From positions 4,861-68,860 of the forward strand of contig LUJN01000042.1 of the NCBI GenBank assembly GCA_001689445.1: DNA of 64,000 nucleotides, in the 5' to 3' direction. A model generated the notes under the pieces. The model did no database searches. It had not been told where the DNA came from and saw nothing but the letters and a program-made list of their open reading frames with translations. The DNA is from Bacteroidales bacterium M3 (GTDB taxonomy: Bacteria; Bacteroidota; Bacteroidia; Bacteroidales; Muribaculaceae). Shown in pieces: positions 24,416-33,288 of this stretch. Position 1 is the first letter of the stretch; the number at the start of each line of letters is the position of its first letter. Made by a program: the position numbers and the translations under genes.

Positions 24416-25492
24416 CTATATTTTGCCCTCTGCCGCCAGACGGAGGTCGGCGTCGGTCATTATCTCAACAAGGCGTTCAAACGATGTCGCGCGGGGATTC
24501 CATCCGAGACGTTCGCGGGCCTTGGTCGGGTCGCCGAGCAGCGTCTCGACTTCGGCGGGACGGAAATATTTTGGATCGACCTCTACTATTATGCGGCCAG
24601 TGGCGGTGTCGATGCCCTTCTCGTCGATGCCTTCGCCCTCCCAGCGCAGGTTGATGCCGGCGCGGGCAAATGCCAGGGTGGTGAACTCGCGCACGGAGTG
24701 CTGCTCGCCGGTGGCTATCACGTAGTCGTCAGGCTCGGGCTGCTGCATTATAAGCCACATGCATTCGACGTAATCTCGTGCATAGCCCCAGTCGCGCAGG
24801 GCGTTGAGGTTGCCGAGGTAGAGCTTGTCCTGTCGCCCGTGGGCTATGCGGGCTGCCGCGAGCGTTATCTTGCGGGTGACGAATGTCTCGCCGCGCCGCT
24901 CGCTCTCGTGGTTGAACAGTATGCCGTTGACGGCATACATGCCGTAGCTCTCACGGTAGTTGCGGGTTATCCAATAGCCGTAGACCTTGGCGCAGGCATA
25001 GGGACTGCGGGGATAGAACGGGGTGGTCTCGCGTTGTGGGACTTCGCGCACTTTGCCGAAAAGCTCCGAGGTGCTCGCCTGATAGATACGCGTCTTGCGC
25101 TCCATCTTCAGTATGCGCACGGCCTCAAGCAGGCGCAACGTGCCGACGGCGTCGGTTTCGGCAGTGTATTCGGGCACGTCAAACGATACCTTGACGTGGC
25201 TTTGCGCGGCAAGGTTATATATCTCGGTGGGCTGCACCTCCTGGATTATGCGGATGAGCGAACTTGAGTCGGTCATGTCGCCGTAGTGTAGATTGATGAG
25301 CCGCTTGCGCTTCATGTCGCGCACCCACTCGTCAAGGTACAGGTGCTCAATGCGGCCGGTGTTGAACGAGGAACTGCGACGTATGATGCCGTGCACCTCA
25401 TACCCTTTTTCAAGGAGAAATTCGGCGAGAAACGAGCCGTCCTGACCCGTAATGCCCGTTATAAGGGCTATTCTTTTATCGGTAGGTTGCAT
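24416..25492 (-). CDS. gmd: GDP-mannose 4,6-dehydratase
   Basis: A 358-residue extended-SDR enzyme making GDP-4-keto-6-deoxymannose from GDP-mannose. The N-terminal cofactor motif GITGQDGSFLAEFLLEKGY, NLAAQSHVKVSF, the STSELFG catalytic Ser/Thr region and YACAKVYGYW (Tyr/Lys) are intact, as is the C-terminal FRPAEVETLLGDPTKA, a Gmd signature. First step of GDP-fucose synthesis, followed by fcl. The GDP-mannose source (manB/manC) is not in the window. Confidence 0.97.
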   Translation of the reverse strand: MQPTDKRIALITGITGQDGSFLAEFLLEKGYEVHGIIRRSSSFNTGRIEHLYLDEWVRDMKRKRLINLHYGDMTDSSSLIRIIQEVQPTEIYNLAAQSHVKVSFDVPEYTAETDAVGTLRLLEAVRILKMERKTRIYQASTSELFGKVREVPQRETTPFYPRSPYACAKVYGYWITRNYRESYGMYAVNGILFNHESERRGETFVTRKITLAAARIAHGRQDKLYLGNLNALRDWGYARDYVECMWLIMQQPEPDDYVIATGEQHSVREFTTLAFARAGINLRWEGEGIDEKGIDTATGRIIVEVDPKYFRPAEVETLLGDPTKARERLGWNPRATSFERLVEIMTDADLRLAAEGKI

Positions 25493-25516
25493 GATATTAT
25501 ATTGTTTATATGGATG

Positions 25517-26215
25517 CTACAACCGGATTGCCGGGTCGTTGGATATGATGTCGTATGCGTCAGCAAGAGTCTTTACCCAAACTTTTGGCTGGTTGTCGCT
25601 ATCATAGACAACGTCCTGACGATGGATATTATTGCCTCGGTCAAGCAGTCCTATCGTCATCCATCCGAGATGGTTGGGCCAGACAAAGTCTTTGGCTGGA
25701 TTGTCGCCGATATATACGTATAGACTATCGCCATAGCGTCCCATCAATTCATGGAATGAGTGAGGGGAATGTTTGTCATGGCCTGTTTCTTCGGATATAA
25801 AGATGTTTTCCGGCGTGAAATATCGGGTCAGTCCCAAGGCTTCAATCTTATTACGCTGCGTAATGCTACGCCCATCGGTTACCAGCGCGAGGAGGATATC
25901 TTTATCGGCACTAAGACGGCCGAGAGTTCCGTCGGCATCGGCGTCGAGCGAGATGTCGGGGTGATGGCTACGGTAGGAGTCGACACACCATCTCACCGAG
26001 ACCCTTTCCTCGCGCTCCGACGGCGACCATCCGTGTTCACACTCGATTTCAGCCATAAGGGCGTCAAATCCACCTTGTGTCATTGTCCGCAGGGCTTTCT
26101 CGCGGTCGGCGATTCCGCGATGGCAGAGGTCTGCGGCTATATGCCGGTAGGCCGACAGCAGGAATTGCCGTTCCTCAAAGAGCGTGTCGTCAAGATCAAA
26201 GGCTACGACTGTCAT
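25517..26215 (-). CDS. HAD-family hydrolase
   Basis: A 232-residue haloacid dehalogenase-like protein starting MTVVAFDLDDTLFEE, with nucleophile Asp7 and acid/base Asp9. Later motifs are LALVTDGRS (motif II Thr/Ser), a Lys in RNKIEALGL, and YIGDNPAKDF (motif IV). The helical cap lies between motifs I and II, as in phosphatases of small metabolites. It sits between gmd and an aminotransferase in the polysaccharide locus, so a sugar-phosphate or nucleotide-sugar intermediate is a plausible substrate, but this is inference. The extended frame upstream to 26530 would overlap the aminotransferase gene entirely and is rejected. Confidence 0.88.
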   Translation of the reverse strand: MTVVAFDLDDTLFEERQFLLSAYRHIAADLCHRGIADREKALRTMTQGGFDALMAEIECEHGWSPSEREERVSVRWCVDSYRSHHPDISLDADADGTLGRLSADKDILLALVTDGRSITQRNKIEALGLTRYFTPENIFISEETGHDKHSPHSFHELMGRYGDSLYVYIGDNPAKDFVWPNHLGWMTIGLLDRGNNIHRQDVVYDSDNQPKVWVKTLADAYDIISNDPAIRL

Positions 26216-26231
26216 CGGCCTCCGATTGCGT

Positions 26232-27371
26232 TTAGTCGGCCATAAAACGCTTGATGGCGTCGATGACACGGGCAATGTCATCGTTTGACAGACTCGACCC
26301 GCTCGGGAGGCACAGGCCGGTGTCAAACAGCCTTTCGCACACGTCGCCGCCATAGTAGGGCGCATCGGCATAGACCGGCTGCATGTGCATGGGACGCCAC
26401 AGCAGTCGTGTCTCGATATTCTCGGCATCGAGGGCAATGCGCATCTGGTCGGGGGTATGTCCTGTCGCGGGATCAACGACGATGGTCGACAGCCAGAAGT
26501 TGGAGTTGAAGTCGGGCGATGGGTTGTCATGCACCGTTATCCCCTCGACATCTGCCAGCCCTTCTTTGTAAAGACGATGTATCTCGCGGCGGCGTGCGGC
26601 ATGGTCGGCAAGCACCTCCATCTGTCCGCAGCCGATGCCGGCACTCACGTTGCTAAGGCGGTAGTTGTAGCCGATGACCTCGTGATAGTAGTAAGGGCGG
26701 TTCTCGCGTGCCTGGGTTGCGTAGAACAGCACACGTTTTGCCGCGTCGGGGGTGGGGCAAATGAGCGCGCCGCCGCCGGATGTGGTGATAATCTTGTTGC
26801 CGTTGAAACTCAAGGCCCCGTATTCGCCGAATGTGCCGCATTGGTAGCCTTTGTATTCCGAGGTCAGGGCCTCGGCGGCATCCTCCAATACGGGAATATC
26901 ATATTTTGCCGCGATGGCAAGTATCTCGTCAATCTTGGCGGGCATACCGTAGAGGTAGACGGGGATGATGGCCTTCGGATAGCGGCCTGTGACGCGCTTG
27001 CGGTCTATGATAGCCTCCTCCAGGGCCTCGGGCGACATGTTCCATGTGTCAGGCTCGCTGTCCACATATACAGGCTTTGCCCCTTGGTAGACAATAGGGT
27101 TGGCCGACGCCGAGAACGTGAACGACTGGCATATCACCTCGTCGCCCGCTCCTACTCCGAGCATCACAAGCCCGAGATGGATGGCGGCAGTGCCGGCACT
27201 CAGGGCCACGACACGCCCCTCCTCCACGCCAAGATACCGCTCCAGACGTCGCTCAAACTCATTGACATTAGGCCCGAGAGGCACAATCCAGTTGGTCCTG
27301 AACGCCTCCTCGACCCATTTCCTCTCGCCGCCACCCATATGGGCCAGCGACAACAAAATCCTTTCCTGCAT
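26232..27371 (-). CDS. DegT/DnrJ/EryC1 aminotransferase, EpsN/PglE-like
   Basis: A 379-residue PLP-dependent sugar aminotransferase. It starts MQERILLSLAHMGGGE, has SAGTAAIHLGL (cofactor phosphate region), DAAEALTSEYKG and the PLP lysine Lys193 in SFNGNKIITTSGGG. LSLAHMGGGE and SFNGNKIITT are typical of PglE/EpsN-type 4-aminotransferases acting on UDP-4-keto-6-deoxy-HexNAc, the step towards bacillosamine-like diamino sugars. The UDP-GlcNAc 4,6-dehydratase and N-acetyltransferase that would complete that pathway were not found in the window. The ATG at 27371 is chosen because the longer frame to 27479 overlaps the ATP-grasp gene. Confidence 0.92.
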   Translation of the reverse strand: MQERILLSLAHMGGGERKWVEEAFRTNWIVPLGPNVNEFERRLERYLGVEEGRVVALSAGTAAIHLGLVMLGVGAGDEVICQSFTFSASANPIVYQGAKPVYVDSEPDTWNMSPEALEEAIIDRKRVTGRYPKAIIPVYLYGMPAKIDEILAIAAKYDIPVLEDAAEALTSEYKGYQCGTFGEYGALSFNGNKIITTSGGGALICPTPDAAKRVLFYATQARENRPYYYHEVIGYNYRLSNVSAGIGCGQMEVLADHAARRREIHRLYKEGLADVEGITVHDNPSPDFNSNFWLSTIVVDPATGHTPDQMRIALDAENIETRLLWRPMHMQPVYADAPYYGGDVCERLFDTGLCLPSGSSLSNDDIARVIDAIKRFMAD

Positions 27372-27417
27372 AACTCGTAAAAATCGTTTAGAGTATATAG
27401 AGTGTATAAGTTTATGT

Positions 27418-28422
27418 TCAGATAGTGGTGAAATGGTCGTTGACCAATTCCGACTTGTGGCGTATGATGACATCGTCATACATCATCATGACTATATCGT
27501 CATCGTAATTTCCTATTTCGGAATCGTTTATACGGCCATTCATGTTGTTCCGTATCAACTTGAAGAAATCGACCCCGGCACCATAGGCATGTAGATATGC
27601 GCCGCCAAAACGCGGATTGACCTCCGAAAGGTAGTATTCGCCATCCTTGATAAAGAAGTCCATATCCAGCGGCCCGTTGAAGTCCATCACGGCACATATA
27701 TCCTCGATAAATGAGAAAAGTTTTGCGTCCTTGTAGGAGATGGTCTTGCTTGCGCCGCCTATGCGGGTCTCTATCTTGCGCTTGGAGAAGGCGGCTACGG
27801 GCTTGTGGGATATGCAGTCGACGTATACATCGGCATCGCAGTCGCCCTGCGTCATCAGTTCCTGTATGATATAGTCATGTTCTCCGCTGTGCCAGTCGGC
27901 CTCTACCTGTTCAAGCGTGTCGACACGATGAGCACCTACACTTCCGCTGCCGCATACTGGTTTCATGAATACGGGGAGCGTGATGCGTCCGTCTGAAAGT
28001 GCTTTTTTGAACTCATCAAGCGAATGGAATGTAAGAGGTGTCCTTATCCCTTTTTTGATAAGGTATTTGTAAAGCTCCCACTTGTTGAAGCAGTAGCGTG
28101 CCGTATCCTTGTTGGGGCAAAGAGGCAAAATGCCACGTCTCTCAAATTCCTCGAAATTGTCGGACAATATGGCTATTTCCGGGTCGATTAGTGTGGTTAT
28201 GGCTTTGACGTGGTTTTCGTCGCATATCTCAAACACATGGTCCATGTAGTCGGGGGCGGAGATGAGAGGTACGGTATACCGCCGGTCGGCGCAATAGAGC
28301 GCAGGAGCAGTGGGATTATTATCGGTAGCGACGATTGTTCCATGGTTGCCAAAGGATTCCTTTGCGTCCATCAGGAGACGGGCACGGCGTCCCGCGCTAC
28401 AAAACAGCATGTTGTCACTCAT
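27418..28422 (-). CDS. ATP-grasp ligase, carbamoyl-phosphate-synthase-like
   Basis: A 334-residue ATP-grasp protein. The N-terminal pre-ATP-grasp domain begins MLFCSAGRRARLL. The ATP-binding region contains LPVFMKPVCGSGSVGAH, and the metal-binding end reads DMDFFIKDGEYYLSEVNPRFGGAY (Asp, Glu and Asn ligands). Such enzymes join a carboxylate to an amine or thiol via an acyl-phosphate. Its ATG overlaps the stop of the upstream PLP enzyme (ATGA at 28419-28422), so the two are almost certainly co-translated. A joint role in adding an amino acid or amine to a sugar is inference. Confidence 0.88.
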   Translation of the reverse strand: MSDNMLFCSAGRRARLLMDAKESFGNHGTIVATDNNPTAPALYCADRRYTVPLISAPDYMDHVFEICDENHVKAITTLIDPEIAILSDNFEEFERRGILPLCPNKDTARYCFNKWELYKYLIKKGIRTPLTFHSLDEFKKALSDGRITLPVFMKPVCGSGSVGAHRVDTLEQVEADWHSGEHDYIIQELMTQGDCDADVYVDCISHKPVAAFSKRKIETRIGGASKTISYKDAKLFSFIEDICAVMDFNGPLDMDFFIKDGEYYLSEVNPRFGGAYLHAYGAGVDFFKLIRNNMNGRINDSEIGNYDDDIVMMMYDDVIIRHKSELVNDHFTTI

Positions 28423-29618
28423 TGTTCAAGGTTTGATTTTATTAGACATTCCTCCGCACCCCACTTGGCGCGGGTAAGGGTGTATTTCCCGTTTTCAAGC
28501 AGATAAACGCGTGGAAAATAGTTTATAAACATCGGGGTGAGACACATCGTATAGGCTCCGACGTTGTTGTAGAGTATTTTGTCGCCTATGCTTAGTGCGG
28601 GTTGCCCTGTCAACTCAAACAGGCGGTCAAACTCCAGGCATGTCGCACCGCATATCCACTGCCGGGCAACGGTATCGGATGTCTTGTGCCGGTACAGTAT
28701 TTCTTTCAGATAGTCTTTTTTGGCAAATAGCGGGTCCACATCATTGCGTGTCCCGTCGGTGGTCACTACAGTGACATTTTCCAGCCGCTTCACGTCTATC
28801 ACTGTCGACAGGTAGGAGAACGCCGCCGCCAGTAGCGCATTGCCCGGCTCGACAATGACGTTGAGTTTTGTAAGGTCTAAGCCTTTGGGCATTGCCTCAT
28901 ATATTGCCTTGGCGTAGTCCTCGAAAGTCGGGGCATTGGGGAATATGCCGAAGTAGCTGCCGCCTATGTCAAGCCATTTCAGCTTTAGCCCAAGGCTGTC
29001 AATGACACCGGAGGCGTATTTAATGAGATTGGCGTAAAATCGGGTGCTCCGTGTCTTTGACGTGCGATGGAGGTGCAGCCCTGCGACATGGACGTTGGGA
29101 AGTGCTTGTATGCGCCGTATAGCCGCCTCCAATTCCCCGTTCTCAAAGCAGAAACCAAAGCGGCTGAATTCTTCGCCCGGTTTGCCGTCATCGGGGGATA
29201 CTTCTGTAATATCGACGTTTAGCCTTATCCCGACATCGTATTGTCCATCCTCGGGCAACTCCTTCAGCCACTCGATTTCACGTTGTGTCTCGATGTTGAC
29301 ACATGCGTCGCCGGTTATAGCTTCAAGAAATGTCTCCTTGGATTTCATCGGCCCGTTGTAAATTATGCGGTCGGGGGTAAAGCCGCATAGCCGGGCCAAC
29401 TGATACTCGTCATGGCTCACGACCTCGGCATCGCATCCCGCCTCCCGGGCTATCACCAATGCCGTCGGCAATGAGTTGGTTTTCACCGAGTATCCGATGG
29501 TATTGCGTGGAAAATACTCGTCAAGAGCCGCCCTAAATTCTCGGATACTCCTTACAAGCATCCCCTTGTCAAGGATAAAGCAAGGCGTCACCAGATTTTC
29601 GTATTTGTTTTTGTCCAT
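28419..29618 (-). CDS. Fold-type III PLP decarboxylase/racemase-like enzyme (LysA/ODC family)
   Basis: A 399-residue protein with the alanine-racemase-like barrel followed by a beta domain, as in diaminopimelate and ornithine decarboxylases. The PLP lysine is Lys46 in GYSVKTNSLP. EVVSHDEYQLA, HLHRTSKTRS, DIGGSYFGIF and VEPGNALLAAA follow, and the active-site Cys327 lies in CGATCLEFDRL from the neighbouring subunit. The substrate is unknown. It differs from biosynthetic LysA in motif detail and sits inside a capsule locus, coupled to an ATP-grasp ligase. A decarboxylated amino acid used as a glycan substituent is my hypothesis. Confidence 0.85.
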   Translation of the reverse strand: MDKNKYENLVTPCFILDKGMLVRSIREFRAALDEYFPRNTIGYSVKTNSLPTALVIAREAGCDAEVVSHDEYQLARLCGFTPDRIIYNGPMKSKETFLEAITGDACVNIETQREIEWLKELPEDGQYDVGIRLNVDITEVSPDDGKPGEEFSRFGFCFENGELEAAIRRIQALPNVHVAGLHLHRTSKTRSTRFYANLIKYASGVIDSLGLKLKWLDIGGSYFGIFPNAPTFEDYAKAIYEAMPKGLDLTKLNVIVEPGNALLAAAFSYLSTVIDVKRLENVTVVTTDGTRNDVDPLFAKKDYLKEILYRHKTSDTVARQWICGATCLEFDRLFELTGQPALSIGDKILYNNVGAYTMCLTPMFINYFPRVYLLENGKYTLTRAKWGAEECLIKSNLEQ

Positions 29619-29640
29619 TATATCACGTGGTTATGCGGCT

Positions 29641-30249
29641 TTAATTTGTGCCATCAAAATATTCGGCGGAAACCTCCCCTTCTTGGGATATCCCTTCCCG
29701 TTGAATGACTTTTTTTATGGTCTCAATAAATATCTTGAAATCGACAAAGAAACTCAGGTTATCCACATACCAGACATCATATTCAAATTTCTTTGTCCAT
29801 GAGATAGCATTACGCCCGTGGACTTGTGCCCAGCCAGTTATCCCCGGACGCACCTCGTGACGTCGGGCTTGTCGTTTAGAATATAGAGGCAGGTATTCGG
29901 GAAGTAATGGACGAGGCCCGATGAATGACATGTCGCCTTTTAATACATTCCACAGTTGTGGCAGCTCATCTAAAGATGAAGACCGTATGATTTTGCCGAT
30001 TTTTGTCAATCGTTTTTCATCCGATAGCAATTCGCCATTTTCATCTCGCTCATCGGTCATAGTCTTAAATTTCATGACCTTAAAAATTTTTCCATCGCGA
30101 CCTGGTCGGCTTTGCTTGAATAAGGCCCCGGTTCCTTTATTTGCCAAAGCCAAAATACACCAAATGCTGATTAGTATAGGGCTAAGTAAAATTAGCGAGA
30201 CCCCAGCTCCAGTTACATCAAAAACGCGCTTAAAAAAATTCTTATACAT
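29641..30249 (-). CDS. PglC/WcaJ-type initiating phosphoglycosyl transferase
   Basis: A 202-residue monotopic PGT. One re-entrant membrane helix at about 13-33 (TGAGVSLILLSPILISIW) is preceded by basic residues. The catalytic Asp94-Glu95 dyad sits in SSLDELPQLWNVLKGDMSF, followed by GPRPLLPEY and RPGITGWAQVHGRN. It lacks the extra N-terminal helices of WcaJ, so it is the small PglC-like form. It should start the repeat unit by moving a sugar-1-phosphate from UDP to undecaprenyl phosphate. Neighbouring aminotransferase genes are compatible with an amino-sugar donor. Confidence 0.93.
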   Translation of the reverse strand: MYKNFFKRVFDVTGAGVSLILLSPILISIWCILALANKGTGALFKQSRPGRDGKIFKVMKFKTMTDERDENGELLSDEKRLTKIGKIIRSSSLDELPQLWNVLKGDMSFIGPRPLLPEYLPLYSKRQARRHEVRPGITGWAQVHGRNAISWTKKFEYDVWYVDNLSFFVDFKIFIETIKKVIQREGISQEGEVSAEYFDGTN

Positions 30250-30257
30250 AGTTTATG

Positions 30258-31364
30258 TCAGTGGAAATAGAGGATTGAGTGTAATATCCTGCGGAACATC
30301 CGCCCTTTCCAACTGCGTTTGTAGTCGTTGTGGGCAAGATTGTAAAGTGTGACGCAATCCTTGGCGATTATTGCCTTGGCTACAGGGTCATTGGCATATG
30401 ACGGGTCGAGTTGCGGTAACAGGCTCATGTCGTCGTATGAGCGGTGGTTGGCGAATATCCGACGCAATTCGACGATAACGGCTTTTCCTTTAGGGGAGTC
30501 TTCGGTGTCGGTGGCCTGAGACACGACATTAGCGTAAAAAGAGTTGCGATGGTCTATTAGATGTTGCCGCTTGAACCGGTCTTTTTGGGCGAAATCTTTT
30601 ACAAATGAGTCGAGGTAGAGGTATGTGTCATTAACAGCCTCGAAGTATCGGCTACCGGCAAAGACATCGCTTTTCTTGCCGGATGTTATACCTCCCCATC
30701 GCCAGTAATAGCCCGCATAGTCTATGAAACATATGCGTCTTGCATGTCTCAGAGCCGAGAAGTTGAAAAGGAAGTCTTCTCCGGCGGGGTTATCGTTTGG
30801 CTTAAAGTTCATCTCTTTTACAAGGGTAGACTTGAAAAGTTTGCCCCAATAACCGCAATTGTAGATATGCTCGCCGTAAAAATTGATTATGTACTCCTCC
30901 AATGCGTTGCCCGACAGGTCTATGGGACGGTTGAAACCATCCTTAGGATTGGATAGATGACGCTTTTTATACCCAAATCGAGGGAGAATCTTGTAATTGT
31001 CCATAATCACGATATCGGCATTGTGCTTTTCAGCGGCATTAACCATACGCTCCAATGCCTCGGGGGCAAACCAATCATCGCCGTCAATGAATGTGAGATA
31101 TTTGCCTCGGGCGGCATCTATGCCAATGCGTTTTGCCCGAGATATCCCGACATTGGATGGATTGTCGATTATCCTGATTTTCTTGTCTTTGTATTTCGAT
31201 ACAAGGTGATGCAGAATTTCCGAGTCACGACCGGGTGAACAATCGTTGATACAGATAAGCTCCCAATCGCCATAGGTCTGCCCGATGACGGACTTTATGA
31301 GCTTGGGTATATAGGCTTCGGATTTGTAGAAGTTTGCGATTATGGATATTGTAACCTCATTCAT
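30258..31364 (-). CDS. Family 2 glycosyltransferase
   Basis: A 368-residue GT-A enzyme. The N-terminus MNEVTISIIANFYKSEAYIP, CINDCSPGRDSEI and TFIDGDDWFAPE (DxD-like) are typical GT2 motifs; the C-terminal ~150 residues are helical and variable. It follows the GT4 gene with an ATGA overlap (31361-31364) and precedes the initiating transferase by 9 bases. Donor and linkage unknown. Confidence 0.9.
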   Translation of the reverse strand: MNEVTISIIANFYKSEAYIPKLIKSVIGQTYGDWELICINDCSPGRDSEILHHLVSKYKDKKIRIIDNPSNVGISRAKRIGIDAARGKYLTFIDGDDWFAPEALERMVNAAEKHNADIVIMDNYKILPRFGYKKRHLSNPKDGFNRPIDLSGNALEEYIINFYGEHIYNCGYWGKLFKSTLVKEMNFKPNDNPAGEDFLFNFSALRHARRICFIDYAGYYWRWGGITSGKKSDVFAGSRYFEAVNDTYLYLDSFVKDFAQKDRFKRQHLIDHRNSFYANVVSQATDTEDSPKGKAVIVELRRIFANHRSYDDMSLLPQLDPSYANDPVAKAIIAKDCVTLYNLAHNDYKRSWKGRMFRRILHSILYFH

Positions 31365-32425
31365 AAGCTATGGTACAATTTATTATAGGCCTCGGCCATG
31401 TTGTCGATGTCGTATCTCATGGCTTCTGCCCGGCAATTGTCGCTAATTTGGCGGTAATGGTTTTCGTCAGTGGCAAGTCGTGTTATGGCTTCGGCAAGTT
31501 CTTTCGTGTCCTCATGCCCCACAGTGACGGCCACTTCTCCGGCTATGTCGCGCAGACCGTCGACATCCGACACTATCATTGGGCGTCTTGATGCCATCGA
31601 CTCGAGAAGCGACAGGCTGAGCCCTTCCCAATGCGACGATAGGACCATGATGTTGGACTGTCTGATAAACGAGGAAACATCCTTTTGATTACCCCAGAAT
31701 GTCGCACGGTTTTTTATCCCGAGGCTGTCGGCAAGTGTCTCCAGCTCGCCGCGCCGCTCTCCGTCACCAAGCAGCCATAGCTTATATCGGTCTGGTAGCA
31801 ATGCCATGGCCTTGAGGAGGGTGTCTTGGTCCTTCTGCGGACGGAAAGCCGCGACCATTGTCACGATGGCATCCCCGTCCGGTTGTGGGAAGTTTGGCTT
31901 AAAATCGGCATATGGCGACAGGTCGATGCCGTTGTTTATAATGGAAATAGGGAAATCATCGCCGACAAATGCCGTCAGATTTTCTCGAGTCTTGTCGGAA
32001 ATTGCGATAATGGCGTCATATTGGCGGTAGATTGCACGGTCCACGTGGCGGAGAAGTGGATATTCACGACGGCGGTTGAATGTGTTGTGCTCTGTGGTCA
32101 CAATCCGTGTCTTGCAGCGTGAAAACCTCTTGGCGAGTGATACAAAATACTGGCATGCCGTGTTGTGGGTGTGCACTATGTCATACTGCGGCAGTATCTT
32201 CCTCAATTTGGCGATGTAACGTATGTTGTACACGTTGCCACCTTGTGAGAGTGACGAGATTTTAATGCCTGTTTGTTCCAACTTGTCATAAAATGCTGTC
32301 CTTGTCCCGTCGAAAAGCAGCAGCGACACATCGTTGCCGAGACCGCGAAGCCGTGGCAGAAGGTCGACCATCAGCCTTTCGGCCCCGCCTGTGCCGAGCG
32401 ATGTTATGACATGCAGTATCCTCAT
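31361..32425 (-). CDS. Family 4 glycosyltransferase (GT-B)
   Basis: A 354-residue retaining GT-B enzyme. The N-terminal MRILHVITSLGTGGAERLMV loop binds the acceptor side; the C-terminal donor domain carries VAAFRPQKDQ, LLGDGERR and the E(x7)E-type motif SHWEGLSLSLLESMASRRP. It overlaps both neighbours by four bases, so three glycosyltransferases (30258-33288) are translationally chained. The sugar is unknown. Confidence 0.93.
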   Translation of the reverse strand: MRILHVITSLGTGGAERLMVDLLPRLRGLGNDVSLLLFDGTRTAFYDKLEQTGIKISSLSQGGNVYNIRYIAKLRKILPQYDIVHTHNTACQYFVSLAKRFSRCKTRIVTTEHNTFNRRREYPLLRHVDRAIYRQYDAIIAISDKTRENLTAFVGDDFPISIINNGIDLSPYADFKPNFPQPDGDAIVTMVAAFRPQKDQDTLLKAMALLPDRYKLWLLGDGERRGELETLADSLGIKNRATFWGNQKDVSSFIRQSNIMVLSSHWEGLSLSLLESMASRRPMIVSDVDGLRDIAGEVAVTVGHEDTKELAEAITRLATDENHYRQISDNCRAEAMRYDIDNMAEAYNKLYHSL

Positions 32426-33288
32426 CTCCGTGCATCATTGAGCCGCATCGCCACGCCAAGGGGCCATGCCATAATCGACCAGAAGTTAATCATCCCCATC
32501 CTGCGGGCTTTCCCGTAGAGCCGCAACGGGGCAAACCGCCAAAAGTTGACTGACGCCTTTACCTTCTGAGCAAACGGAATGTCGTACCCCCGCAGCTCGG
32601 AATAATAGGTCATTGACCCCATGGGTGCCTCCCGCCTTATCCTCACAATCTTCGCCGTCAGCCCGTCCGGCAGATATTCGGCACAATAGATTTTCTTTGA
32701 CGTATATCTGAGTTTGTAGCGTTGTGCAATACGGTTCCACACCAATGCTTCCGGCACAAAACGCTCTCCCGCAAATACCGGGAATGGGAACTCCCGTAAA
32801 ACCGAAGTCTTGAATACTTCGGCCAAGTCCCCAGTCACCACATGCTTCAGCCGTATGTCAATCGCATTCGCATCTATATCGCCGTGCTCCAATCCTTTCC
32901 CGATACTGCCGCCATCAGGGAAATACAGTCTCCCGGAAATCCCGCCAAAGGATGGGTCATCGAGTATATGACTACTTGTTGTCTTGATCCATTCTATTGC
33001 ATCGGGAGACAAAGTGTCGTCACTGTCGACAATAAAGAGCATCTCGCCTTTGGCTTCGGCTACTCCACAATTTATGGCCGTATGTTTTCCTCCATTCTCC
33101 TGCCGGATATACCGTATGTCGATTTTGCCTTCTTTTATGAAGGAGCCAACAATCTCCCGTGTGTCATCAGTTGACCCATCATCCACGATTACCCACTCAA
33201 AATCCTGACAAGTCTGAGCGCACAAAGACCCATACAAGGCCCCTAATATCCGCGCCCTATTGTATGTCGCCGTAAGCACCGTAACCAT
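32422..33288 (-). CDS. Family 2 glycosyltransferase
   Basis: A 288-residue GT-A enzyme starting MVTVLTATYNRARILGAL, with VIVDDGSTDDTREIV and FIVDSDDTLSPDA (DxD). The C-terminal part ends with a short basic segment (AFARL-like LRLYGKARRMGM). It overlaps the next GT4 gene by four bases and shares one base with the stop of the upstream acyltransferase. Composition is closer to the flanking GC-rich DNA than to the AT-rich genes just upstream of it. Confidence 0.92.
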   Translation of the reverse strand: MVTVLTATYNRARILGALYGSLCAQTCQDFEWVIVDDGSTDDTREIVGSFIKEGKIDIRYIRQENGGKHTAINCGVAEAKGEMLFIVDSDDTLSPDAIEWIKTTSSHILDDPSFGGISGRLYFPDGGSIGKGLEHGDIDANAIDIRLKHVVTGDLAEVFKTSVLREFPFPVFAGERFVPEALVWNRIAQRYKLRYTSKKIYCAEYLPDGLTAKIVRIRREAPMGSMTYYSELRGYDIPFAQKVKASVNFWRFAPLRLYGKARRMGMINFWSIMAWPLGVAMRLNDARR

